A stretch of 64,000 nucleotides of DNA, taken from Allantophomopsis cytisporea. Lineage: Eukaryota > Ascomycota > Leotiomycetes > Phacidiales > Phacidiaceae. The notes under the pieces are model-generated. The model was not told where the DNA came from and searched no databases. It worked only from the letters and a program-made list of their open reading frames with translations. This document shows positions 23,287 to 32,931 of the stretch, piece after piece. Location: NCBI GenBank assembly GCA_024752435.1, contig CP103033.1, positions 62,001 to 126,000 of the forward strand. Direction: 5' to 3'. Both the position numbers and the translations under genes were made by a program. Numbering within the stretch: the first letter of the stretch is position 1; each line of letters begins with the position of its first letter.

Positions 23287-24929
23287 ATGGGTTTCCGAGG
23301 AAATGCTCTCTCTGTTGCGCAGCTGGCATTCATTGTAGCTCCTGCATTCATCTTATTTGGTTATAACCAAGCCGGTATTGGAGGGTTATTGACTGTAAGT
23401 ATTTCTGTATCATTGACTTGGAAGTGGGCTGATTGTTATTTTCTTCAAAGGTTGAGGATTGGACAAAAACCTTCCCGGAAATCGACACCACACACACCAC
23501 TGGCGCGCAGAAGAGTCACAATGCTACCATTCAGGGTGTTGTAGTTGCGACTTTCGTCTTGGGTGCTTTGGTTGGTGCTCTCTCTTGCATGTTCACCGGG
23601 GATAGATATGGACGCAGAAAGAACATCTTTGCTGGTGCCGTCCTGAGTTTCATCGGAGAGACTTTGTGCTGTACCTCCTTCGGACTCCCACAATTCGTTG
23701 TTGGACGCACTATCATTGGTTTTGGAATTGGTATCCTCAGTGCAACTGTCCCAGTTTGGCAGTCAGAGTGCAGTTCTGCCGCCCACCGTGGAAAGCATGT
23801 CGTCTTGGACGGTCTCTTCATGAGTTTTGGATACACACTTGAATCCTGGATCAACTTGGGCTTCTTCCAGATCAAGACCGGATCCGTATCATGGCGTCTA
23901 CCTCTCGCCCTTCCTACTATTGTTTCTCTGGCACTCGGAGCAGCAATCTTCTTCATGCCCGAATCCCCACGCTGGCTCGTTCGCGTCGGCAAAGTTGAAG
24001 AAGCGCGCTCCAACCTTTCTGCCCTCAAGGATCTCCCAATCGACCATCCAGATGTCACCGATGAGATCGGAGGTATCCAGACTGCGCTCGAGGACACTTC
24101 CTTGAAGAAGGCTAGCATCAAGGATATGTTCACCATGGGACCCGAGAAGCTTTTCTACCGTTTCTGCCTCTGCATTCTCTTGCAATTCTACCAGCAGATG
24201 TCCGGCAGCAACCTGATTTCCGTCTACGCCCCTATCATCTTCCAGCAGAAGCTTGGTTTGGACAGTGAGATTTCCAGAATCTTGAGTGGAGGAACTCTCA
24301 CCTGGAAGTGGTTGTCAGCATTTGTCGCCTTCTTCACCATCGATCGCTACGGACGACGTGCGTTGTTCATGTTCAGTGGCTTCGGAATGGGCAGCTGCAT
24401 GTTGGCCTTGGCCGTTTCCGCCTCGTTCCCCAACTCGAACAAGGCCGCCGGTGTCGCGAGTGTCTTCTTCATCTTCTTCTACAACTTCTTCGTGCCTATC
24501 GGATTTCTCGGCGCCAACTTCCTGTACTGTGCCGAAGTTGCTCCCTTGAAGCTCAGAGTCAGCATGGCTGCCATCTCGACGGCAAACCATTGGTTGTGGA
24601 ACTTCGTCGTGGTCATGATCACCCCTGTTGCCATCGCAAACATCGGTTCCAGATACTTCATCCTTTTCTGTGTCATCTCCTTCTGCATTCCACTTACGGT
24701 CTTCCTCTTCTACCCTGAGACCATGGGCCAGTCCCTTGAGCAGATCGATGCCTGCTTCAGAGACAACCGAACTTTCTGGGGCGTTGTGAGAAGCAGCAAG
24801 TTGATTAGCAAGGGCGATGTCGAGGGTCTGCAGGCAGACAAGGCTACTGCGAAGGAGGTTGAGAGAATGAGTCAGAGTGATTTGGGCGAGAAGGATGTCG
24901 CCGAGAGTGTTTCTGAGAAGACGGTCTAA
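23287..24929 (+). CDS. MFS sugar transporter (sugar porter family)
   Basis: Plasma-membrane proton symporter or facilitator for a sugar or related polyol/acid. Exons 23287-23394 and 23451-24929 give 528 aa. About twelve hydrophobic segments are visible. Family signatures: DRYGRRK at 87-93 after the second helix, PESPRWL at 206-212 before the central loop, a QQMSGSN motif after the loop, and DRYGRR in the second half. The C-terminal PETKG motif appears as YPETMGQSLEQID, a mild variation. The cytosolic tail is acidic and Ser/Lys-rich. The substrate cannot be fixed from the sequence. The 56-nt intron follows the first transmembrane segment. Confidence 0.93.
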
Positions 24930-25364
24930 ACGATTGAATGTGGTGTTTGGAGTTTGGATTATGTTTATGAGCATTATGACTTAGTAATGATGAATTTGTT
25001 AACGCATCTACTGTTACCGTGTGAACTGTAGCAATACCTGGTGATCACTGCAGTATACATTCTGTGATGAAAGACTCTATTGGTATCTGATGAAAGTCCT
25101 GCCAGCTATGGAACCCTTCCCACTGATTGAAATGTCATGCCCTTGCCTATCACCTGATCCATCTCCATTTCCTGTTTGCCATCTGTGCTGAGTTGCATCC
25201 CGCAAAACCATGTGCTATTCAGCACGCTGAAATGACCTCCATCGAATCATACCGATGGTGGTCACCCATGGGGTAGGTAGAGTGGCACAAGTCAGTATCC
25301 GCACTCACAGGGAATGATCAATGACAAGAGGAAACTTACAAAAATTGTCATGGTGTATTTTGAA

Positions 25365-25556
25365 GCTCAACACCATTTGCTTTCAAGAGCCCCCATGAAG
25401 TTACAGTAGCACCAGAAGGTGAGGTGGACAAAAAATTGGGTGTATTTGTGTAGCTCAACACCATTGCTTTAAGGGCCCCAAGAAGTCAAACGGTAGCACC
25501 AAACCGTGAGGTAAACAAAAAATTGGGTGTGTTTGTGTAGCTCAACACCTTTGCTT
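25365..25556. repeat. 87-88-bp tandem duplication
   Basis: Two adjacent diverged copies (25365-25452 and 25453-25539), each starting GCTCAACACC and ending AATTGGGTGTNTTTGTGTA, plus the first 17 bases of a third copy. The 37 bases before the first copy resemble the end of a further decayed unit. Confidence 0.85.
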
Positions 25557-25619
25557 TGTGAATGTTCGTGGGATCTCAACAGGCTTCGGTTGAAGAGTGA
25601 AGACGTTGTATCTTCGAAG

Positions 25620-26270
25620 TAGGTGTTGTGAGGTTCGTAGTATGGTTTCGTGGTGTGGTTTCGTAGTATAGCTTCGAGGTATAATTCGTAATGTCGTTCG
25701 TACTTTGGGGTGAAGTTCGTATATAAGTTTCGAGGTATGATACGAGGTATGATACGAGGTATATTTCGAGGTGTAGTTCGTGAGTTCGTGGGTTCGTGAG
25801 TTCGTGAGCTCGTAGTATGGTTTTGTAGTAACGTTCGTTATATTGTTCGTAGTTCGTGTCGATGTTCGTATGTAAGTTGGTAGGTATAGTTCGTAGTATG
25901 TGTTCGTAGTATGTGTTCGTGGTATGTGTTCGTGGTATGTGTTCGTGGTATGTGTTCGTGGTATGTGTTCGTGGTATGTGTTCGTGGTATGTGTTCGTGG
26001 TATGTGTTCGTGGTATGTGTTCGTGGTATGTGTTCGTGGTATGTATTCGTGGTATGTGTTCGTGGTGTGTATTCGTAATATATGTTCGTGGTATAGGTTC
26101 ATAGTATAGTTCGTATTATTTCGTAGTATAATTCATGACTTTGTTCGTAGTTCGTATAAAAGTTCGTATATGAGTTTCGAGGTGCAGTTCGTGATATAGC
26201 TTGCGGTATGGTTCGTAGTCCGTGGATAAGTTTCGTAATAAAGTATGGTTCGTGGTACAGTTCGTGTATA
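25620..26270. repeat. 13-bp minisatellite with degenerate flanks
   Basis: The unit GTATGTGTTCGTG is perfectly repeated about nine times at 25922-26040. On both sides, roughly 25620-25920 and 26041-26270, related TTCGTAGTAT-like units continue with growing divergence. Because 13 is not a multiple of three, the array is open in several frames on both strands (His/Thr/Arg-rich one way, Cys/Val/Trp-rich the other); these are not believed to be genes. Confidence 0.9.
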
Positions 26271-26344
26271 TGTTGCTGGTTTGAAAATCTTCTTGTACAA
26301 GTTTGTCGTAAAGGTTTATGTATGTGTAAATTGAAAGGGTTTGG

Positions 26345-26583
26345 TGATCGAAGCAATCGGATTCGATATGGAAGAGCTGAAGCTGAAGAACGTTGAGGTG
26401 ACAGGTGTGAAGGTGGAGGGTATAAAGGTAAAGGAGGTGAATATGAAAGAGTTGAAAGTGGGGGAGGTGTGGGAAGAAGAGGCGCAAGTAGAAGAGGTAG
26501 ATATAAAAGAGGTGGCTGTGAAAAGGTTGAATGTGAAAAAGGTGAATGTGAAAAGAGGTGCGAGTTGGAAGAAGTGCAAGTGA
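26345..26583. repeat. Purine-rich repeat block, approximately 15-bp unit
   Basis: The plus strand is almost all A and G with units like GAGGTGAATRTGAAA recurring in codon phase, so the plus frame reads as Val-Lys-x-Val/Glu repeats for 80 codons. The periodicity explains the open frame and no conserved protein is recognised. Confidence 0.7.
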
Positions 26584-26991
26584 AGGATCTCACATTACTT
26601 TTGTGATTATACTCAATGTTTATTATGATGGGAGTTAGGTATGTAAGTTCAAAAACTAAAGCTTAGAAGACTCCAACAGTTTGGAAGACCTGAACAGTAC
26701 TGACATTATAAATATCTCAAGCATCGTTTAAAATTTCAGGGGATTGAAACAACTCAGAGTATCTGAAAAACTACACCACTGACAGTTCTGTTTTAAGAAT
26801 GATACATTCACAACCAAGAGATGTTCATATTTCAACTCGGAGTATTCACTTGCTCAATTCATCCCGCACTGAGCTGCAATTTTGCCTTATGAAGCGGTAA
26901 GATCATCGCTGCAGCAGAATATATCCCATCTACCAGTCAGAAAACCAAACATGGTATACGTATAGAGCTCTCTTGAACCTCGTACAGAAAT

Positions 26992-27796
26992 TTACACAGT
27001 GTACTTTTCTACCTTCTTCATGAGCTTGGTAAAAGTGTCATCCCCATACAATCCCTTCAGTTTCTCATACTTCTCAGGCGACACTGTCAAAAGCCACTTG
27101 ACACTACCTGCATCCCAGAAATCCAAGTAAGTTGCTGTCAAGGTATCCCAGTTAGCTTTTGAGTCATCTCCGATATAAGTATCAATAAGAAAGGAAGCAT
27201 CATGTGAGAAGCATACGTTCACCAGTTCCATCTTCCTCCTTCATTCTATCTCTGAGCGCCAACCAACGTTTTCTGATCTCCTCTAGCACATTTGCTTCAC
27301 CACCACCACGGACCTCCGTTATGTCCTTAATAGCACAGCCCGTCCATCCTTCTCTGGACGCTTTGAAAAATTCTCTCGAGCCATCAGTTCGGTCCAGAGC
27401 ATTCTCGTAAACATCATTGGCAATCCATCTGAAAATCCACAATTTCAAGAGCCCTCTCTCTTTCTCGTACTGTCTGATCTGATCCAAGCCCTTCAGAGCA
27501 CGGAAACTATTCTCTGCCGGAAACCTCTCCTCCAGCAGCTCAGCAATTGGTGTCGAGTCGTTCAATGCTTTGTAATTTGCACCAAGTACCTCGATAATCG
27601 GCACTGTGTCATCCAGCCCAGTCATGTCACCCAACAACTTTTCACATGTCGGCTTGATGCCTGGAAATGAGACTTTGACAGTTGTGTACGGAATCCCTTT
27701 ATAATTGAGCGCATACCTAGTGACCCAGCATGCTGGTGACCAAGGCTTGGGACCCGAAAGGTCGTAGAAACGGACTAGGGGCTCTTGAGTTGTCAT
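26992..27796 (-). CDS. Glutathione S-transferase, LigE/etherase-like fungal class
   Basis: Likely conjugates glutathione to, or cleaves ether bonds in, electrophilic aromatic compounds; the family includes bacterial LigE beta-etherases and fungal etherase-related GSTs. Exons 27796-27217 and 27167-26992 give 251 aa. The N-terminal thioredoxin-like domain starts VRFYDLSG and carries PWSPACWVTRYALNYKG (18-34), the region where this class binds glutathione, then VPIIEV and the LNDST/IAELLEE segment. The C-terminal helical domain has YLDFWDAGS. The intron is short (49 nt, GTATGC donor, CGGAG acceptor), so its exact boundary is slightly uncertain, but phase is preserved. The start was chosen at MTTQEP; upstream codons belong to the leader. 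A TATA box lies about 65 bases upstream. Confidence 0.87.
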
Positions 27797-28987
27797 TTTG
27801 ATATCAGATATGCAGAGCACAGATTATAGAGAACGAATTAACGTACTCAAGTTACGTTATATATATTAAGGGGGATGGAGAACGTGATTGTTGCGTAGAA
27901 TTTATCATTCCTCACAAAGGACGGGAATTTCCGCTCTGCTCTGACGCAAGGGTGTTTAGCATAAAACGCACGTTTGGTGTTCTGATGAGGGAGGAATGAT
28001 TGACGCGATCGAAACGATCTTCATTTGCATTGACTGCCTCATAAGGCCAACACAGTTTGCGACTTTTGAGAGCTTGTATAGACGTCACTTGACAGTCGAC
28101 ACGGAACCTTTGATGAAATCGGTGATTCACAGGTACTGCCAGACGAGGAATTTTCAGGGCTCGTAGCAAGCTTTCAGACGAAGATATGAATCCAGCATTC
28201 TCAGTGCCCATATGGTGGACCTTCAGCTATAGATGCAGTTGTTGCAGGAGCTTAACGTATGGATGTTGCAAGCAAGCAAATTATTTTATATGGTTCTTTA
28301 TGCCAGGTTGCTAAACTTGGCTGTCTATGGAGTTCCAAACATATCCTGCTTCCCGAATAGAGATTACGTTCAGATATTGGTTGGCATTGGCTGGCGTAAT
28401 CTCACCATTTTATGCACTCAACATGTTCCAGGCAAAAGTCTCGAGATCAGTAGGAGAAGCTGTCTTGCTTCGTTCATATTTGTATTAACAAAAATGACAT
28501 GGGAAGGGGGACGGAAAGCTTAGATAAGACTATCATTACTTCAATCAGCAGGCAAAGTAGCACTGGTTTAGCTCTCATTATGTGTCCCCTTACACAAGTT
28601 GGAGGTTTCACATCGTATCAAGAAAACTATGTCACAAGCATCACCAGATTAGGTCTCGTTGCTTATTTACAGATCTCTTTTCACCCTTATCTGATTCCTA
28701 AGTGCTCGGCCAGTGCATTTTAAAATCCGGTATTTCTTTAACATCATTGCTATTATTGGAATGTCTGGCTTATGGGGCCAGACCAGCAAAGTGTGATTGA
28801 AAAAACTGCGTTTAAAGGTGAAAGCAACGTCACAGTTGAGATCTTTTCTAAGTAGAAGTACTTCTTCGTGAAGAACAATACCACTGATGACCAAGATAAG
28901 CAAAAAGCATAGAGATAATGTCTAATAATGCATTTATAAGTAGTCTATAGTGGTATCAAAAAGCAAATATCGCACGCTCTTTCCACC
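27797..28987. other. Gene-free spacer
   Basis: GST promoter, then sequence with a 99-codon minus-strand open frame (27912-28211) without recognisable content. The right end holds the 3' region of the YWTD gene. Confidence 0.5.
27858..27867 (-). promoter_or_regulatory. TATA box of the GST gene
   Basis: A TATATATA run about 65 bases before the GST start codon. Confidence 0.5.
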
Positions 28988-29923
28988 CTAGGCAGTTTGG
29001 TGCCAAGCAAGACCAGTACAATCACCCACATCAACAAACAAAGTCTTCTTGTCAGAGCCATCCACATTCGCCGAATAGACACCACCCAAAAGATCACAGT
29101 AGTACAGCTTACCGGCCTTCTCATCAACTGCCAACCCAATAGTCTCATGTGCCTTTCTGGTCAAGATCTTCCTCTCAATATTGAGCTTCCCAGCTGCATC
29201 CCTCACAACATCAACTTTTGCGCAGTTGACGGTGTTACCAGTGGGTGGGTCACCACGATCAGTCCAGTACAAGACCTGCTTAGCGACGTCGATATGCAAA
29301 TCGATAGGCTCAGGTAGGTTGTCCAAGAGAAGCTCGATATCCGTACGCTCATGTGGCTGTTCACCAGCCTTCTTCTCGGTTGGTGCTCTGAAGATACGTC
29401 CAGCGCCACCCTTGGATGGCCCCTTCTGGGTCCAGTACATCACGCCCGCTTGTGAGTCAACCGTGATACCAACGCACCAGTTACGCTTGTCAGCGCGGTC
29501 CTCGGCAGTGAAGCCCGTCTGCACGAGGATCTCGATATCCGAGCCATCAAAGTTGGAACGCATCACCTTCATGCCTTCACGATCGCACCAGTAGAGTTTT
29601 GGGCGGCTGTTTGCGGGCCGTGCGATGGTTAGCTGCTTGGGGGTATGTAAACCGGACCCGCGAGGCACGATGTCTATGATGTTTGAGCCGTCCAAGTCAC
29701 AGCGTTGAATGGAGCCGTCTGTTGGGTTGCTCATGGAGGCGCCCATGTTCGTCCAGTAGACATGGCCATTTTCTTCGTCGATAATGATGCCATCTGGTAA
29801 GTATTTTAGACCTGTCACCAACTCTTGGAGGTCAGAACCGTCGACATTGGATCTGAGGATGCGGCCTGAGTGGTCAGGGTAGGCACTGAGGTTGGTGTCG
29901 AGGATGTATAATTGGCCGGACAT
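28988..29923 (-). CDS. YWTD (LDL-receptor class B repeat) six-bladed beta-propeller protein
   Basis: Intronless, 311 aa. The YWTD-type blade motifs recur about every 45-55 residues: HVYWTNMG, KLYWCDREG, VMYWTQKG, VLYWTDRGD and KLYYCDLLG, with matching DGSDLQ/DGSNI/DGSDIE/DGSDKK turns, so the protein is essentially one propeller. No signal peptide or membrane segment is visible, unlike animal LDL-receptor proteins, so it is probably cytosolic. Single-domain fungal relatives are uncharacterised; propellers of this shape may bind ligands or act as lactonase-like enzymes, but no catalytic site is recognised. It lies on the same strand as the dehydrogenase, 1.3 kb downstream. The ATG at 29923 is preferred; the frame extends nine codons upstream but only with a non-ATG start. 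Confidence 0.9.
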   Translation of the reverse strand: MSGQLYILDTNLSAYPDHSGRILRSNVDGSDLQELVTGLKYLPDGIIIDEENGHVYWTNMGASMSNPTDGSIQRCDLDGSNIIDIVPRGSGLHTPKQLTIARPANSRPKLYWCDREGMKVMRSNFDGSDIEILVQTGFTAEDRADKRNWCVGITVDSQAGVMYWTQKGPSKGGAGRIFRAPTEKKAGEQPHERTDIELLLDNLPEPIDLHIDVAKQVLYWTDRGDPPTGNTVNCAKVDVVRDAAGKLNIERKILTRKAHETIGLAVDEKAGKLYYCDLLGGVYSANVDGSDKKTLFVDVGDCTGLAWHQTA

Positions 29924-31201
29924 TTTGAAGGCGATGATATGCAATCCCAACTAGCGACGGTAAGGGAATTGGCAGTCTTAAACACTATGAAAATGCAGGA
30001 AAATGGAAATGGAATGGATTGCTCAGTAAAAAGATCAACTTAGCCTTCTTATCAATACCATAATCGGTACTCGGATGGCACTCGGATATATCTGATGAAT
30101 CGCTCGCCACGAGCGGTCCGTCGCAGCCGTGATAGCTCCCTAAACCCACCGATGTCTGAAGTTCGGAGTAACTTCGTTGACAGTATGAAAGGAGCGCATC
30201 GGACCGCATGTGCTAAAAATCTTGTTCGTCTCACTTAGGAGCCGCCCAGAGGGATGGCACCATTCACCCGTTCAGACAGCGGATCACCGGCACCGGTGTC
30301 TCAAGTTCTACGCTGCACCGCTGCATAATAGTTGAGGCTCAAGTACCGAAATGGGATGTTCTATTAGGAAGACGGAAAGCTTCTCGAAGGCGACGAACAC
30401 GTCGAATCCATCCGTCGAAACGCTGTTTCGTCAATGCTATCAAGAATTCCGAATGTCGCCGCATTTATGACGGGTCGTGCATTTCCAAGGACATGTACGT
30501 AAGGCTCTTACTGCAGAGAAACACGGCCAAATCCCAGGCAAGGTGTTGCTGCACTCGAATGTTGTCGTCATGGACCACGAGGAGTGGATCACTCGGTCAA
30601 CATCTCTATTTATGCATTACAGAGTATCGAATCCCACTTCGATATCGAGGACGATTTGGTTCAGTTGTTAGGGATTTCATGCACAGGGGATGACTCGGAG
30701 ATGTTTCGGAGACCTCATAAGAAACATCTATGCTGTAAGCTGCACTTAATGATCAAAGAGTGGGAAGCACGTTCCTCGACATATCAGTTCGATGGAGCCG
30801 GCCACATCCCATTCCGTGTATTGCCCCATGGTGACAGATGATCGATCCTCCACGATGGGGTCGTTTGCTGGGGATTGCCCTTCTGAAAGATGTTCTAAAT
30901 ACGCGGGATGCCCCGTAGTCACTGTATTCTATTATGGTATTCTCATCATAATGTTTAATCATTCAAGTTGTTCTTTATAAGACTTTGTTTATAAGATAGT
31001 TGGTATTTGGTGTCTCGAAATCGTGACGATAAAATAAGGAAAATATATCCATGACTCCGAGCAACGCCATCTATGCACTTCGTTAACCAATGCGTCATAA
31101 CCTATACCGTTGGGATGCGATAGCCACGTGACTTTAAACCTCACGCCGAGCACGTCCAGCATGACAAAAACTTTATCGAATCCCATTCTCCACCATATCA
31201 T
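29924..31201. other. Gene-free spacer
   Basis: Promoter of the YWTD gene and 3' region of the dehydrogenase. Small open frames near 30480-30840 overlap on one strand in different phases and show no protein family. Confidence 0.5.
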
Positions 31202-32137
31202 CTACTGGACTCTCTCCTTTTTTGCGTTCAAGATACCGGTAATAATCTGATCGCGCTCAGCAATAAGTTGCTCAGCATCGCGTCCAGCAATGGCAGCATT
31301 TGTTTGCTCAACCCACATGGCTTTTGTCTCGTCATTGAGTACTGGGTCTTCCTTCGCGTACCAAGACAAAGCCGGACCCAAGAGATGATCTGCGAAATGT
31401 GCCGCACCACCAGCACCACCGCCCAAGGAGAATATGGTGTTTGGACCCATGGCTCCCCAGCGAAGTCCTGGACCGTATTCCATAGCAGTTTCGATGTCCG
31501 AAATGCTGGCAATGTCGTTGGTCATAAGATGGAACATCTCACGCATGAGTGCTGACTGCAATCTGTTGGCGATATGACCAGATACTTCGCGCTTCACCAT
31601 GATAGGCTTCTTTCCGATATGCTTATAGAACTCCAGTGCTTTTTGCTTGGTGGCTTCTGAGGTCTTCTCACCGCCAACAATCTCGACAAGAGGGATGAAA
31701 TGTGGTGGGTTGAAAGGATGCCCAATACACAAGCGCTCCGGAAACTTGAGGTCAGCTTCCTGCATCGATGAACATGTGAGTCCAGACGACGATGATGCGA
31801 TGATAGCATGTTCTGGGATAATGGAGTCGAGGTCCTTCAAGATAGTGTGCTTGATATCGAGACGCTCTGGGCTGTTCTCTTGAATAAAATCCACATCCGC
31901 AAAGGCGCTCTTCATGTCGGTGGAGAAAGTGAACTTGTCAGGGGAAGCACCTTCAACGACGAGGCCGAGAGTCTGGAGCAGAGGCCATGCCTTCTGAACG
32001 TATGAGAGAACGAAGTCGCCAGCTGTTGGCTGCACATCGACGACTGTCACAGTAAGCCCTCTTGCAACAAAAAGAGCTGTCCAAGAAGCACCGATGACAC
32101 CAGCTCCAAGAACGCCAATTTTCTGAATTGAAGCCAT
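31202..32137 (-). CDS. 3-hydroxyacyl-CoA dehydrogenase family protein (L-carnitine dehydrogenase-like)
   Basis: NAD-dependent oxidoreductase that oxidises a 3-hydroxy group to 3-keto. Intronless, 311 aa, the size of single-function carnitine dehydrogenase/lambda-crystallin-type enzymes. The Rossmann motif GAGVIG is at 11-16, with Asp34 at the end of beta-2 favouring NAD over NADP. The catalytic set is visible: SSSSGL around 115-120, His140 in GHPFNPPHFIPLVEI, Glu152 and Asn191 in GHIANRL. The C-terminal helical domain includes GPGLRWGAMGP. The carnitine-type assignment rests on length and that motif by memory of the family; another 3-hydroxy acid is possible. It is divergent from the CoA-transferase gene, with a TATA box at about 45 bases. 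Confidence 0.9.
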   Translation of the reverse strand: MASIQKIGVLGAGVIGASWTALFVARGLTVTVVDVQPTAGDFVLSYVQKAWPLLQTLGLVVEGASPDKFTFSTDMKSAFADVDFIQENSPERLDIKHTILKDLDSIIPEHAIIASSSSGLTCSSMQEADLKFPERLCIGHPFNPPHFIPLVEIVGGEKTSEATKQKALEFYKHIGKKPIMVKREVSGHIANRLQSALMREMFHLMTNDIASISDIETAMEYGPGLRWGAMGPNTIFSLGGGAGGAAHFADHLLGPALSWYAKEDPVLNDETKAMWVEQTNAAIAGRDAEQLIAERDQIITGILNAKKERVQ

Positions 32138-32931
32138 ATCTGATTTTATGGATTGTGATAAACTTGATGAGACTCAGCGTATATAATGAGTGATATGAGA
32201 AAATATCAAGTTGGAGAGTATGAACTTTGATGAAAAGGGACAAACCTTGGGCGCATGGATAACTTATATCAATATCAATCTTACCTGGCATAATTCTGTA
32301 AGGTCTTTAATAGCACAAACCATCGGAATTCGGGAATGTCATTATCAAGATCTTGAACAATATCGTGGCGACGTTCTCCGTACGGTCTCCGTTGTGGACC
32401 AGGGATTGAGAAGATAGCCAGTAAGTGGTCATAGCATTCATGCCCTTTGGGTGTTGTTCTCCTGCGCACAGGTTTCCCAGGTTACGGCCGTAAGCACTTT
32501 AAATAGAGCTGGCGCGGTAGTAGGACCTTTCATCAACTTGATCCATTCATTTGCTCTCCGAAAATCGTCCATAGTTTAACTTTTTACAGTTGAGATCTTG
32601 AAAGGATCCATTATACAAGGTTGAGAGGTTTTGGTTGTCATCATAGTCGCTCGTTCCCCGTTTGAGAATCCGACTTTCCCGACATCAAAAGATTTATCCT
32701 AGGATATTGGGTTCCGTCATGTCGGCATCATGTTATGATATATAAGTGAAGCCGTTCTCCTTCTTTTAAGCGTCATTCAGTGTTTACAATACGCGTTCCT
32801 TATTTCACTGACCTCGCTGTCCTTTAAGAGTTGTCTACACATTTTATCATTTACGAACACTTATATACAGAAAAGGTTAACTAACATTGATATATCTCAT
32901 TCGATCGTGTGTTAACAATCTACAGTACACT
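32138..32931. promoter_or_regulatory. Shared divergent promoter (dehydrogenase / CoA-transferase)
   Basis: A 794-bp interval between two outward-facing start codons. TATATA-type boxes serve each side: at 32180-32186 for the dehydrogenase and 32739-32745 (GATATATAAG) for the CoA-transferase. The layout would allow joint control by a regulator bound between them; I could not identify a binding site. Confidence 0.6.

Larger units (their letters stand above)
24930..26991. other. Repeat-rich spacer
   Basis: Sugar-transporter 3' region followed by three distinct tandem-repeat blocks (listed separately) and about 400 bases of AT-rich sequence before the GST gene. No gene is supported here, although the repeats hold open frames. 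Confidence 0.6.

Noticed and set aside
25542..26109. Long open frames on both strands with HTTNTYHEHIPRT-like or VRGMCSWYVFVV-like repeats
   Set aside because: They are produced by a 13-bp minisatellite being open in several frames; no start context, intron or family supports a protein.
27912..28211. 99-codon minus-strand open frame upstream of the GST
   Set aside because: No family similarity, no splice partners, and it lies in the GST promoter side; too weak to call.
30477..30841. Overlapping short plus-strand frames between the YWTD gene and the dehydrogenase
   Set aside because: Several phases are open to similar extents, composition is non-coding and no domain is visible.
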